DNA of 64,000 nt from Urechis unicinctus (lineage: Eukaryota; Annelida; Polychaeta; Xenopneusta; Urechidae), in the NCBI GenBank assembly GCA_034190875.2, contig CM067345.1, positions 19,819,329-19,883,328 on the forward strand. Direction: 5' to 3'. The notes under the pieces are model-generated. The model saw nothing but the letters and a program-made list of their open reading frames with translations, was not told the DNA's origin and made no database searches. Made by a program: the position numbers and the translations under genes. Shown here one piece after another: positions 37,101 through 51,614 of the stretch. Position 1 is the first letter of the stretch. Each line of letters begins with the position of its first letter.

Positions 37101-40100
37101 TACATCATTATAAGTCTGATAATCTATGTGACATATGTTCCATCAGGAAATATTTCTCATATGAACCATTTATAAACATGGTATTCACAAATGATTGCAA
37201 GCTCATAAGCTCCCTTATCAAAAACTGGCCCGGCTTTCCTTCCCTGGAGTAATCACGCCTGCCATAGGGAGTACAGAATAAGGGAACCAGTCCCCCTCAT
37301 CATTACTGTGATCCCCATCAATATACCTCATGGTTCATTTCAACACTGAGCTCAGCCAACAATAACTAACCATGCTGGAAGCCAGGGATTTAGAAAAGGG
37401 TTATGTAACACCTCCTCTAATCCAAAATTCATAACAATACCCAATTGTTCAATATATATGTTTATTTCATTGACTGGCTTTGATTAGAGTAGCTGTAGCT
37501 TGAGCAGATTACTGTATCTTGAAGTAGATATGGCAGTGATTGCAACTTTAAGAGGAAATGGGTTTTACATTTCATTTTTTAAATACAAGGGTCATTGCTC
37601 ACTTAAGTATTAGGCAAGAGGGTTGATTTAGCCATTCAATTCATGCTGTCCTCTGTGAGTTATATAGCAGTGTTTCTATAGTCTGATATTGTACAGACAA
37701 TATTTGGAAGCTGCTAGGAATGATCATACTCGGTCTGTAGTCAACTTCAAACTGAGCTACGGACCCCACGTGACTCAGCTTACAGCTGAGCACCATGACA
37801 ACAACCAGCCACTATGCATGGGCTATATCAAAATGCAGTGGACAATAAAATAATAACTTTCCCATGAATAATGGATGGACAAGAATTGAATCATCTTTTT
37901 TTATCAATAACAGATAAAACAAACAATGCAAAGCTGTTTTCAATGTTCTCTTATAAAATTCAATCAAATAGACTGCAAAATATACCACAAAACACAAGGT
38001 AGGGCCAGTTTAATACAACCTTAATGCTGAGAAAAGATGACTCACTTTGGCAGCTTCAGCAGCCTCTGTACCACACAGCTTGGCCATCAGACTGGTGATA
38101 AACTTTTGGATGTGAGGATAACTGCACCAACACAAAATATAGTTTACTGCATGAAGGAAATGAGTCTCAATACATGGTTGAGGACAACCAACTAGGTATG
38201 TGTAACATTAACCAGTGAGCAATTTTATTTTATATATCAATCGACTGACCCACAGACAACAGCCAATATGTAATAATAAACCACTGGTCAGTTAATCATT
38301 ACCAAAAAACTATTTGCAACATGATATGCCACCACAAATTCTATAGGAAAACAACTTCAACATATAACTATAGATCACTGATATTGTGAAAAGTATGAAC
38401 AACTCTGCATACATGATGAGGGCACTGTAGACTTTGCTGCTCCTGAGGAGGTCCACAAAGAGGTCCACAGCATACCTCCTGCTGCTGCCTCCACTCTTCA
38501 GTACAGTGTTAAAGAGGAACTGGAAGACCTGGTTGATGTTTGCAGCATCAAACACCTGTCAATCAAACCAGTCTGAAATAAGCCTGGTGACCCATGAGCA
38601 TACTTTACAGCAGCAGTGGTGCGGCTAGGGTAATTAAGTGAACTTGGTCACTATGTTTGATTTCAATATGGATGCAGTCATTAATGGTTCTTGTGTTGGT
38701 GGATATATTGGCCTTTTATGTGATTGACATTGATCAAGTTATTATGTGTGAAACCAGCGTAGTGCTACCCACCTTGATGGCTGGGTCGGTGAGCCATATA
38801 CTAGCATATATTGACAGGGTGAATGTGAGCATATTGGCGTTGCTGTGAGTGAAGAAGCTGGGCAGGACCTTCAGCAGAGCATTGGCTTTGTTTTCCTGGT
38901 AAAATAGACATTAGAATAATGCAATTATTGTCATAAGTATACAGCAACACTCAACCATGATTTGTATGAGACAATGGATGCCAATAATAATAACAATAGA
39001 AATAATACAATCTACACATATTATATGTAGCCCAGTTGTTGGATGAGAACAGGATCTGCTTAGTATATGTTAAAGTATTCTGTCTCACCATGCTTTTAAT
39101 ATGCATCTGGACGGAGAAGTTGTGATGACAGAGGTTAGCCAGCAGAGCCAAGCAGGGTTGTGTCAGTTCCGACTCCTTCCCTTCCCTGTCCACACACATC
39201 ACGTCACACATCTCATCCACACACAGAGAAAACCACCCTAACAGAGATCGACAGTAGGCTTGTTATTTTGTGAAGATGTGATCGTTGGCCGATAGCACCA
39301 GTTGCTGTAATGTGAAGATTACTGACAGCTGTGTGATGGTGAATGTGATCAGGTTGTCAACATAGACATCTTGCATGGAGACTTTGCAACCATAGGTCAG
39401 TTTTTGAAGAAGTTTTACACACTGAAACAGACCGGCAATAGGCAGTTTATGAATCAATAAACAAACTATGACATCTTGTGTTGGATAACTGATGCAAGGT
39501 AAAGAAACTTCAAAGGACTCATGATGAGTGAAAATACAAAACTAATCAAAACTGGTGACCTCACACCAATACAAGTGTGTTACATACTGCTTTATCACCC
39601 ACAATGTAGCTTAGACACAGTGACAAAAGGATGATAATGCATATATGCATAGAGATATCTGAGAAATTATCCTGGTAGAATATTATTGAAAACGAAAATG
39701 AGAGGTGAATAATTCAGGCAGCCTACCAACACCGCACTTGGATCAGCAGCAGTTCCAGTTGTCTGTGTCGTCAAAAACATACCAAGTGTAGATATCAAAT
39801 TGAACTGACTGTTCAAAATGTCTTTTATGCTAGGTATGTGAGCTGCAAAGTCAGAAATGGCTGTTTTATGTTATTTGTTTAGGTGTTAGATGGTCACTCA
39901 GACTACGTTTGGGATAGGAGATTATCTTTAAGTGTTGTACCCAGATTATTCAGCAGCAACATTGTATTCTGTGCTAGTGTGGGCTTGGTGTTGGATTCAT
40001 TGATAATGCCAACCAAACAAGACAAACATTCTGTTGTTGAAAGGTCCTTTGGCTTAAATGATTTGATGAAGGACGTCTTGGTACTGATACTTGAGAGAAC

Positions 40101-40344
40101 CTGTCAAAACAAGCAATAGGTAGACAGGAATTTCTCAATAAGTCTTTGTTCACAACAAAATTTTAATTATCATTGATGAAATACACCTTTAATTTCATTG
40201 TTATATTACATATATAATCCTTGTTCAGACAAAAGAACTCACATCCATTTGCCTTTTCAAGTGCATGAGGTTTGGTTCTGATGGGTTTATGCGGTACTGC
40301 ATACCAGCACTTAGTACCGCCTTCACCCTTGAAGCTGTCTCCAT
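31171..40344 (-). CDS. CIP2A: CIP2A (inhibitor of protein phosphatase 2A, TOPBP1 partner)
   Basis: In vertebrates CIP2A binds PP2A-B56 and also acts with TOPBP1 on broken mitotic chromosomes. Twenty-two exons join in phase: 40344-40243, 40100-39941, 39842-39727, 39421-39323, 39211-39089, 38895-38773, 38555-38413, 38121-38046, 36556-36323, 36172-35983, 35794-35641, 35376-35277, 35180-35062, 34805-34526, 34293-34231, 34014-33904, 33672-33539, 33191-33129, 33033-32920, 32159-32077, 31704-31565 and 31338-31171, giving 964 aa (human 905). The N-terminal two thirds is the armadillo-like fold with family motifs [38 protein letters not shown] and [14 protein letters not shown] [21 protein letters not shown] leads into a long coiled coil ([13 protein letters not shown]), ending [13 protein letters not shown] as in vertebrates. 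An in-frame TAG precedes the ATG. The 39211 acceptor was picked to keep phase and alignment; a nearby AG at 39238 would break it. Confidence 0.93.
32285..32815. repeat. Minisatellite in a CIP2A intron, about 11 units of 46-52 bp
   Basis: Units starting CC(T/C)GCTCCACAC and containing ATACAAACA(C/T)GCTCA are spaced exactly 46 bp at 32285, 32331, 32377, 32423, 32469 and 32515, then 51-52 bp at 32566, 32618, 32669 and 32720, with a last shorter unit near 32769. The step from 46 to 51 bp comes from an added CACAC, so the array grew in two phases. Confidence 0.93.
36557..38045. other. Largest CIP2A intron, no other feature seen
   Basis: About 1.5 kb between exons 8 and 9 of CIP2A. I found no gene, repeat array or transposon end in it. 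Confidence 0.5.
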
Positions 40345-42194
40345 GACTCCTTTTGTTGGCTTAACCTACACATTCAAATCCAAACAGATTTGTTTCATGA
40401 TAAAAGTGCGAATAACATGTATTGATCAAATATTTCTCAATTCAAATCTACCTGGTAAGTACTGGTAAGTGAAAATGAATTTTTTTTATTTGTAACTCTC
40501 AAGGCTTTGCCAGCTGGCAATTAATTGCTCATTGGGTGGGTGCAACCTAAATGGCTAAACCTGCAAGATCTTCTGATTCAAACAAAGTTTGATAATTCCA
40601 TGTTGAAATAAAAAACACCTGTTAGAAATTATTGGTGAAGTTTGATAACTAAATGAAGCTTGTAAACGACAACACTATTATAAGCCAGTTTTATTCAACC
40701 ATAGAAGATGGAGTATTCTTTAGCTATTGAACAGCTAATGGCCTTGCAAGATGTTGATCCAACTTGGTGGCTCAATTGTATATTTTTGAACTACCAACCA
40801 ACAGAGGGATTTTGCAACCCAGAGTGGGCAACAGGTTTGTGCCAAGTGGGACACTATCAAAATCATCTTGTGCCATCATTATTGTGAGACTATCTTGGTA
40901 TCTGAAGCTACGTTAAATTGTAGTCTCATTTGGTTTTCCTTGCAAGATGTTGATAAAGTGTAATTCAACAAGTCAGATCATGACAACTTATATTAAATCG
41001 TCTTTCAATATTATCATTCAGATCACAGTTCTTGACATTGACAGATCATCCACCATAGCAGATTTAACTTCTCCAACTGGTGAGATAATCAATGAGAGGT
41101 GGTAATCAGTGATTTTGACCCTTGGTTAATTCGGCCTGGTGATTTTTGCCCTCTGAAAAGGATTATATTTTGTACTGATGAGTAAATAAATAATGACAAC
41201 TGTGGATGTTAAATTGTTTAACTTATCTTAATCGCCCTGATTAAAGACGAGTTTCCCCTGGCAAAAAGTGACCTGCGGCACCGACACAAAGGTGTCTGGC
41301 TCTCTGACTTTCTGCACCCGATTTTGATTTACTAAAAACTTAATGAGATATCTGGTTTCAAAAAGTCTTTTGATCCTGCATGGCCCCAGCGATGGTGATA
41401 TAGTGGTACACCATCCCGCAAAGATGCTATCCAATGCAATGGAAAAAAATTTAATTCCAAGCATCTATTTTCTTGATCTATTTATCTCTATGGATCGAGA
41501 TTTGGGATTAAATATCTCACATTCCGCACTATTCTGGTTATCTGCTGTTGGGTGATGGTTTATCATCTGTACTTGGAGCTTCGTAACTTTCAAACAGGGC
41601 AACCTCAATGTTGCTCGAAAACAAACGTGTTGGAGATGGGAACTTTTCTAAATTTCTCTGGATGGATTCAATCGCCTTTTACAAAATCTTACAGGAGAAC
41701 TTACTCAGCTTGTTGATAAACATTCTCTTATGTGAAAATTCATTCTTCGTATGTGAGTACAATCAGACAATATGTATGATTGTTTTGTATAGTATTGGGT
41801 TCGATCATTGCAAGATGTTGATTAACATGACATCCTGCTGGACTGGATCCTGCACATTATAAATAACATTAAAGAATTGCTCCAAAGATCAATAATAGCT
41901 TTTATGCTATCTGATAAGGCCGAAATCACTGGCAAGAGACAAAATTCTCCATACGAGGCATAATTCACCGGGCCGAAATCACCTGCATTCTAACAGACTA
42001 TGCCTAGCTGCATAGCAGGTAATCTGAATCACAGACATCGAGAGATAAATGATTGTAAATGGCGACGGAAGTCCGCATATCAATGATAGATCAACAGATA
42101 AACGATACCATGACTGTTTACCTGTTAAACAGTGTTTATTGGGGTGATTATGTTTGCAAATTAATGGATATCTGTCATCACTGCGCTGAGTAGA
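40345..42194. other. 5' flank of CIP2A, no recognisable gene
   Basis: It should hold the CIP2A promoter (transcribed leftward). The 11-mer GCAAGATGTTG with TT/CCTTGCAAG context appears at about 40744, 40943 and 41810, hinting at decayed repeat DNA. No conserved coding exon is seen. Confidence 0.45.
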
Positions 42195-42425
42195 GGAGGC
42201 ATTCGCCCCTGGTGTTTTGATAAAAGTCGGTAAAAAGAGATCGAAAGTTAGTTAACAGTGCAAAGTTTGTTTGCCTGTGTCACTGGAAAGTGGTTGGGCA
42301 AGGCACTCGCCCCTGGTGTTTGTATGATCTGATGCCACCTTAGCGCGGTTGTGAGGGATCGAAAGTAGATCGAAAGTAGTAAATAGCGCGGAGCTGTCAG
42401 AGACGGAGTTTCTTTGCCCTAGAAA
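42195..42425 (+). repeat. Dispersed repeat, copy B (dimeric)
   Basis: A full unit spans about 42293-42425 (GGGCAAGGCACTCGCC, GCGCGG, GATCGAAAGTAGTAAATAGC, CTGTCAGAGACGGAG, TTTCTTTGCC). A shorter diverged unit (about 42195-42275) starting GAGGCATTCGCCCCTGGTGTTTTGAT stands just before it. The unit contains a local duplication, GATCGAAAGTA twice in a row. Confidence 0.78.
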
Positions 42426-43052
42426 GTGGTATGCACTGCGGCGAGGACATAATATGATCATCAGATCATAGCCAAGAGGACGAGATCGGATTCGATGGCT
42501 GCAATAATGATAAGCATGGTAAACTTAGGTAAATGCTAACGCTTCCTAAGTTAAAATGAGATGTGATGTCACATATGCTCACCTGCAAGCATCACAAAAC
42601 TCAAGTACACAAATTTTGAAAGTAGGATTTTGGGTGCCAAACATAAAACGTGAACAGTACAGAATAAAATAATACAATCGAAACAAATAATAAATATTTA
42701 ATAGCATCATTATTGGCAACGGTTCATCAGATAATGTTGATAACATTTTTTTGACAGACAAGTACCATTCAATAATAACAATTTACATTATCATTAGATA
42801 TACTACTTTTATTTTTCACAAACAGTGTTTCGTTTTCTGAATTTGGGGTTCGTTATGCTACACCGCTTGTACAAGATTTCCACTTAAAAAAGGATAGTGA
42901 TGATCGACAATGTTATAAGACAAGTTAATAAGATAAGATACTTTATTAGCCCGTTATAAGAATTTTTTTAACAGTCTTCAGACAAATATTGGTATATGGT
43001 TGTAAAACATGGACAGACTATATTGGTATTGTTTTGTTCGCCATGATATAGC

Positions 43053-43177
43053 CTAGGCAAAGAAACTTCGCCTCTGACAGCGTCCGCGCTATTTAAATTT
43101 ACTACTTTCGATCTCTCACATCCGCGCTAAAGTGGCAACAGATCATCAAAACACCATTGGCGAGTGCCTTGCCTAAT
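43053..43177 (-). repeat. Dispersed repeat, copy C (inverted relative to copies A and B)
   Basis: Read on the minus strand it matches copy B in order: GGCAAGGCACTCGCC, GGTGTTTTGATGATCTG, TGCCACTTTAGCGCGGATGTG, GAGATCGAAAGTAGTAAAT, CTGTCAGAGGCGAAGTTTCT. Copies B and C face each other about 630 bp apart, as the ends of a single element could. Confidence 0.78.
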
Positions 43178-44412
43178 CATAGACCTGAACCTCGTGTTGG
43201 ATCGCGTTGGTTATATACGGATTATCAACAATACGACGATCCGCAGATTTTTTTTAACCATAGAATTTACGTTCAGCCTATCAAAACTACAAATATCTTC
43301 CCTGACCATTTTATCAGCTTAACGTTAATTCTGTTCATGATTTCTCCAAAGATATTATAATATAGATAGATAATTATCATAATAAGATCTTCGATTCCAC
43401 TATCCGTGCACGACGTCTTGTCGTCTGACCGGGGCTACTATTCCACCTTCGTTGGTTTGTATCATGAGGTTTGCAGTCCTTTATGCATACAGACATGGTT
43501 CTATGTGCAGTGCTCAGACTTTCTTTCTTTCCAACCTTATATATATATATGATACGAACCCTGGTGACTCCACCAATGCAGTTAACTGGGATCCTTGCCC
43601 ATGATCACCCCATACTCACATAGAATGGATTGTAATTTTAGCAATCACACAGGAATAAAGTGTGCGGTGATATTTGCTTGTATCCATTCCCAATGTATCA
43701 TGAAGCTATTCATAGTTAATTTAATACCAACGCAAACATGTTTTATTTTAATACGATGTCACAAAAACAAAGTCTACATCTTTGAGATGCACATATAAAA
43801 AATATAAAATACATAGGTCACCATGCATAGCCCAGATACCACAACGCGAGAGGCCCGCTGGTGGCTAGTCTTCTGCTGGATGTCTGCCATTGTCCTACAA
43901 TGTACCTTACTTTGTGTTACATTTGAAAAAGGAAATCAAGTGACTTAAAAAGGTAGCTTAATATGACTCTGATAAATGTATCTAGCACAGATATATATTG
44001 TGGGCCATCCACAACTCATTTGCATTGTGCCCAGTACACCGAACCTTCCCAAGTAGCCTGGACCGAAACTAAATTATTCCACTTATTTACTCAGTAACAG
44101 ACAGATATCATTGCATTATATTGCTATTAACACATTTCTATGATAGTTTCCATTGTTGTGTTAAATTGTTGATCTAAAATTCTGTGCATTTGCATTTATT
44201 CTGTTTGCATTTATTCTTGCAGACCCACAACTAACTGGTACACCTTCGTGGTAAACTGCTGTTAGCATATAAATGATGGATATGTTTTAAAAAATAATGT
44301 AAATGATGCCAATAATTATACTAGTTACAATATATATTTGTGTTGCATTATTATCTATGTCAATATCAGAATTGTTTAACTGGGGCATTGTTGTTGTCTT
44401 GCAAGGGTGACC

Positions 44413-45044
44413 ATGTCTGCTCTGCACAGTACAGCAGATGCTGAGATACATATGCCTGCAGACCAATTAGAAAGGTAAATTTGTTTCTGTTTGCAACTTT
44501 TTATGCTTAGCATTTCACATTTAAACATTATTTTTATTACATACAGCAATGATGTGCGTAATACTTTGTACCAAAGCCGTGATAAACATAATATGTAGCA
44601 TACATGGTATGTTAATATTGATATACGTCAAATGTTAACTTATCGCATATGTTGGATAGTTATCTCTCAACCCTCGATGGATATTCAGCCAAAGAGGTGA
44701 TCCACAGCATGTTGGGTTCTCTATTCATGACAAACCTGGCCAGCATTATAACTGGTCTGGTAGGCCCCCAAGCAGGTTCTGGGCAAGCTGACACTCACCA
44801 CTATTATTCTAGGTATTAATTTATACCATATCTTAAAGATTTTGTTCTTTTTCATTATCAGCATTAAAATTTATTAGATAATTTCATTAAGTGAATGTTG
44901 ATGTACATGCTCTTTGCATTCTGTATTCTTTAGCAACTTTCTATACTAGTGGGTATTTTTTTTTACAGGAGATGGGAAAATGAACTGCCTCACAGAAACC
45001 CAGATGGAGACTGGTATTCGACTGTGGCTAAAGAATGCCGGTGA
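44413..45044 (+). CDS. Candidate small three-exon gene, product unrecognised
   Basis: I do not recognise this product. Three short open exons keep phase exactly: 44413-44474, 44660-44812 and 44969-45044, with borders AG|gtaaat, atag|T, AG|gtatta and tttacag|G. Joined they encode about 96 aa starting MSALHSTADAEIHMPADQLE, passing through a hydrophobic segment (MLGSLFMTNLASIITGLVG), and ending STVAKECR then TGA. The last codons overlap a good donor (CG|gtgaga at 45041), so the real gene may be longer with a further exon. An AATAAA follows at 45369-45374. The ATG has a reasonable context (gaccATGt). It could also be a domesticated or decayed transposon fragment, or chance. Confidence 0.38.
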
Positions 45045-46506
45045 GAGCTAGGGATGGCGGACGAAAGATGCGGGCCCAACAGTAAGCTGGCAAGTGATAT
45101 ATTCCTTTTTTTAAAAGAATTCCCCACGTGTCAATTTATTTCAAGTAAAATCATTTATATATCTTGGCCTAGGCATTCAAATCATTCAACTTCCACATAC
45201 TGCTATTTTGCTGTGTGATTGGTAATTTAGCTTTTCAGTGAAAAAATTATATATAAATATAATTATTGTTAATAAAAATCTTCATGTCTACTTGATGACA
45301 GAAAAAGATCAGGAAGAAGTGCCACAGATAACTAGGCTTTCTGCGCTTATTGGATCAAACGATTTTTTAATAAACTATTTGAAATGTATTGTTGCTTTTC
45401 TTTCTTTGGATATTAGTTTGAGGCATTTTTAAATACTTGATGAGTTATCGGTGGGCCTTTGTTGGCCCATTGACTTGCCACTGCTAGTGGCTAGCCGCCT
45501 GTGGGCCGACGATTATCAGCTAGTCACCCCAACGGTGCAGCTCTGGTGTGTACTACAATTGCCCTTAATAAGCTCTATATTGGGTTCCTATGTAATGCCT
45601 TGGGTCAAAGTATTCGCTTGCCACGCTTCTAACTCGGTGCGTTCTGTGTGATCTAAGGGCGGCAGTTTCATGATCGATAACGAGACTTGTGAGTGATCAA
45701 TAAATAAAAAGGTCACACATCGTGACAAGCAAGTTTTCCCATCCTCGATTCAGTGAAACATATACGCATAAACGAATTTCCCATTTCATGTCAACGTAAA
45801 CACATGCAGTGATGCACAAAAGCAGACAGGCAATTACGCATATCCGTAATCATATATACCATATTGGACTCTACCTAGTCCATTCATTGCAATACACTGT
45901 TGCCCGTGGTAGCATATCGATCTTGCCTGGGCCTGCCGACCGGCGTCAACCGCCCGATCCCACGAAGCTCACGTAGCTAGGCAATGTTGTGATGAGTCAA
46001 TATACAGGTAAATTGTTTATAGCAACGGCTTGTCGACAGGGTCACAGCACGCAAAGACTGACTGGCGCCCAACATGTTTGGAGCCCACCCCACTTTCGCA
46101 ACAGGGTCAATACTACATTTTCTGGTTATTTTGTCCGTGTAGATATATTAGTATTACAGACCGAACAGAATACTCACATATAATTATTGCAAAACCTCAC
46201 CTATATTCACATTCGGTTAATGAGGCCATGTATTGTTTTTATATTCGACATGGTATCATCTGCCCTACGAATGTAAGGACAAACAGCAACAAAAGCATCT
46301 TCGTACCAAATAATGCGAGAAGATGATAACTTTATTTTCATTCATATTTTGTCATACAGTTCAGTTGATGTGCATTCTCAATGGCAAGAATGACAGTCTC
46401 CACGAATTTAATATATCGTTATCGCAATTGGTAAATGCACGTGACTGCGTCCTACTTTGATGGGTCCCATGCATTCTCTGATTATACTCTTGCTCCGCGA
46501 GGTCAG
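45045..46506. other. Region upstream of the beta-tubulin cluster
   Basis: AT-rich left part with no gene seen, then more GC-rich sequence from about 45.4 kb. It is not similar to the shared block upstream of tubulin copies 2 and 3. Confidence 0.5.
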
Positions 46507-46514
46507 TATAAAAA
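46507..46514 (+). promoter_or_regulatory. TATA box of beta-tubulin copy 1
   Basis: TATAAAAA, 89 bases before the ATG. Expected transcription start is about 30 bp downstream, giving a 5' UTR of roughly 55-60 bases with no intron. Confidence 0.7.
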
Positions 46515-46595
46515 TGCTGGGCACTTAGTAACACGACAGTCCACAACACAGAAAATTCCAGGTCATCTCCGTCTATCACACACCACAGCTTCAAC

Positions 46596-48673
<2,078 letters not shown>

Positions 48674-48763
48674 TGGACTGAATCCAATGCTTCTCTTAGG
48701 ACATACCTTGTCATGTCAACATTTCCCTTTCAGATCCTTTGTTGATTAATAATGCTGTATGAC

Positions 48764-48769
48764 AATAAA
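48764..48769 (+). terminator. Polyadenylation signal of beta-tubulin copy 1
   Basis: AATAAA about 90 bases after the stop, in a 3' UTR that matches that of copy 2 (shared GGACATACCTTGTCATGTCA). Confidence 0.75.
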
Positions 48770-49100
48770 ATAAGTGCCATGAATCTCAATTTTGGTTTAT
48801 TTCTTGCATTGTGGAAATCTACTTTGTGCCACTTACAACATTTATCATCATCAGATGTAATAGCACTACACGATGTGACGTCACGTTGCTGGTCACATGG
48901 TTTCATTTACACCTTTTCTCTGCAGCATTCTAGTCGTGTCTGAGAGGCTGTAACTCATTGGCCTCTTGGAGGATAATTATTCAATTGACATAGTTATAAA
49001 GATAACCATCAGGGGTTTAACATAGATAAATCATCAGTTAAATTCGTTTCTAAATACCAACTGCAAGGCCTCAAAAGTTCTGATGTGTGTAGCAATGCTA

Positions 49101-49215
49101 CAGGTACCTCCTGCTGTTGGAACTATAGGGAGACAGTGCTTCAGGGACGTCCTGCTGTTGGAGCTATAGGGAGACAGTGCTTCAGGTACCTCCTGCTGTT
49201 GGAGCTATTGACAGA
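49101..49215. repeat. 41-bp tandem repeat, nearly three units
   Basis: Units start at 49101, 49142 and 49183 (CAGG(T/G)AC(C/G)TCCTGCTGTTGG), exactly 41 bp apart. They also contain GGGAGACAGTGCTT. The array lies 3' of tubulin copy 1. Confidence 0.9.
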
Positions 49216-49471
49216 CACTGTAGGGGAGGCGTCAACCCAGTCCTCCCTTGTAGGTTAATAATGAACGTTCCATGAATGTATTCGAACAATGATCCGATGA
49301 CTCCCCAAACACCATTATTATCTCTCATTATCACGATAGAATTTCTACAAGCATTCATGATATTGTGTCTCTGAGGCAATATACTGTTGATCAATCTTAA
49401 GATATATTTCTTGATATCTAAAACAACAATTGTGATTGATGCATAAAAACAATAGAGTACATGTTGTTATA

Positions 49472-49602
<131 letters not shown>

Positions 49603-49935
49603 TCTTACGTTAGGCGGGAATAGAGAACACCTTATGCTTGGGCTAAAGTACCCTTTTGGGTGGCAAATGTCGGGACGGGTGGTTTTGTTAGGGTTAGAAT
49701 GACATATTTCCAATGGCTATGGGCACGATAGGTGTGTTAACGAGACTCTAGATGGTTGAAGTGAGATTTTTGGCGAGCTGGTGGCGAAATCGTTGTCCCC
49801 CTTGGGTTTCTGTATGCATAGAAGATAGCTGCGGAAGGGCCAATGCTAACCCCTGTGGTTTATGGTTGGATCGATCGCGCGCCCGCGCTAAGTTCCAAAC
49901 ATGTTTCAACCAACGGCGGTTTCTTGACACCTGTG

Positions 49936-50258
49936 TGGTATGCTAAAAGTAGCGTATGCAGAAAGTACTGTTTAATCGTACTGCGCATAAGCGTATATAA
50001 GCAAAATGGCGGCCATGCACTAAGTGGCTATTCTTACTGCGCTTGAGCTAGGCTACTTATTGCACGCCAACGACCACTCTCCATGGCAGACATGTTTGAC
50101 GCTATGCTAACATAACGCGAATCCTTGTCTGTGCAGAAGCCGATGCGCAAGGAGATCGGCCAACGACGTGATGAAAGTATCCGAAGTTTGCGCGCATGCG
50201 CAGTGCGCTCTTTTACTACTTTGTGCATAACACCACTTTCTGCATATGATACCGTTGT
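49936..50258. mobile_element. Short element inserted in the copy-2 upstream block (MITE-like)
   Basis: In the copy-3 block GGCACCGGTGTCAACAG is continuous, whereas here about 320 bp separates CACCTGTG from TGTCAACAG. The insert has imperfect inverted ends: GGTAT...TATGCAGAAAGT and ACTGCGCAT near the left are matched on the opposite strand near the right end (ACTTTCTGCATATGATACC, ATGCGCAGT). It is GC-richer than its surroundings. No transposase frame is present, and the exact ends are uncertain by several bases. Confidence 0.68.
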
Positions 50259-51490
50259 TGTCAACAGGGACTTGTCAACAGAGGCGACATCCCCGGGGCG
50301 ACCGCCGCTCACACCAACGATTGCCGCGTTTGCCCGCCAGGATTCGCTTACCCCAGCTGTGTACAAAAGCCGAGCATATTGGCATCAAAGCCCTGTTTGT
50401 TTCGACAGTTAGAAAATATAACCTGTTGGCGAAAAATGGTCAAGGTTCACATGGTCAGATCCGGAAGAGGATGAGAATGGTCCATCAACAGCCTTTTGTC
50501 CACTTTTCAGAAGCACAATTTTCGCACCTTATTACGAACCCGAGGCGTTGATTGTTAGAGGGCTATTAGAATTAAGAATATTCACAAAGTAAAAAGTGGG
50601 CACAATCATAAAATAACGGAGTTAAATATGAAGGCACGGTAATAATGTTGTGATTCATTGCCTGGAATGTGGTACTTTTATATGCACTTATAGCCAACCA
50701 ATAATCATTATGCTACACAGACTAATATATTTATGGGGCCCTATTTCATATATAGAAACGAGAAAAAGTTTCAAGCTCGCACCACGATAGCACGAAATAC
50801 TACAATATACCGGCATAAGAACTCCATGTTAAGTAACGATAGATCTGTATACAAGTGGATCTTTTGAATGTAAGTGATAGATCAAACAATATCTAATGAG
50901 TAATTATAATATAATCTTTATTGTGTTTCATATACCAACCGATTCTATGAACATATTTTATTGATACGTATGTCTCAATATCAAAATGTATTGCTATGAT
51001 AGAGAAATAACTGACTGTTTCATAAATCTTTATTTGTGGTTAATCTGGTGCCAAAATAATCAGTCCAAAGATCCAAGCTCATTTCGTCTGGCCCACCACC
51101 TCTGCAACATGACACACAGATCTGACTATTATACGAATAGTTGGCAATATTATTATGAAATTAACCTAAATTAACTTTAAGTTTGTTATTGCTTTATACT
51201 TGTTCCAGCGTGGTTTATTCAGCTTTAAAAAACAAATAAGATTTATTATGCCAGTTCCCGTTTAATTTGGTGCGAGTTTGAAATCAGTTTTTAATAATCG
51301 AACTTTCCTCTACTTCTAGACTTTACGACCAGATAATTAACCAATCCTTTCTTAAACCGAGAGAACCAATTTGTCTACAAACACTGTAAATGGATTCATG
51401 TTTTATGCTGTTCTCTTCTGTATTTCCAGATATATTTGGGTCAGCCTGGAGGACCTTTAATCCATGTTATTGAACAATCTTAAATGGTTT
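50259..51490. other. Rest of the upstream region of tubulin copy 2
   Basis: Non-coding, collinear with the copy-3 upstream region. No gene is seen. Confidence 0.55.
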
Positions 51491-51585
51491 TAGCTAAATG
51501 ACGAGCCATTTTGATTATGTCGTAAGTGCGCCATCTTGGTTTACAGCCCGAAATAATCGAGCGGTTAGTTATTCGCATTGGTTGC

Positions 51586-51614
51586 GATGCTCTTCATTTA
51601 GCGCGCTATATATT
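51586..51614 (+). promoter_or_regulatory. Core promoter of beta-tubulin copy 2
   Basis: TATATATT at 51607-51614 stands 93 bases before the ATG. Just before it is TGCGATGCTCTTCATT(T)AGCGC, kept almost unchanged at the same place in copy 3 (61183-61203) but absent in copy 1, so it is a likely proximal element of the 2/3 promoter type. Confidence 0.6.

Noticed and set aside
41228-41555. Overlapping 70-78-codon frames on both strands upstream of CIP2A
   Set aside because: No family resemblance and both strands are open equally, as expected by chance or in decayed repeat DNA.
43823-43948. 42-codon frame with a hydrophobic segment, upstream of the small candidate gene
   Set aside because: Too short, single exon, no splice or family evidence; could be chance.
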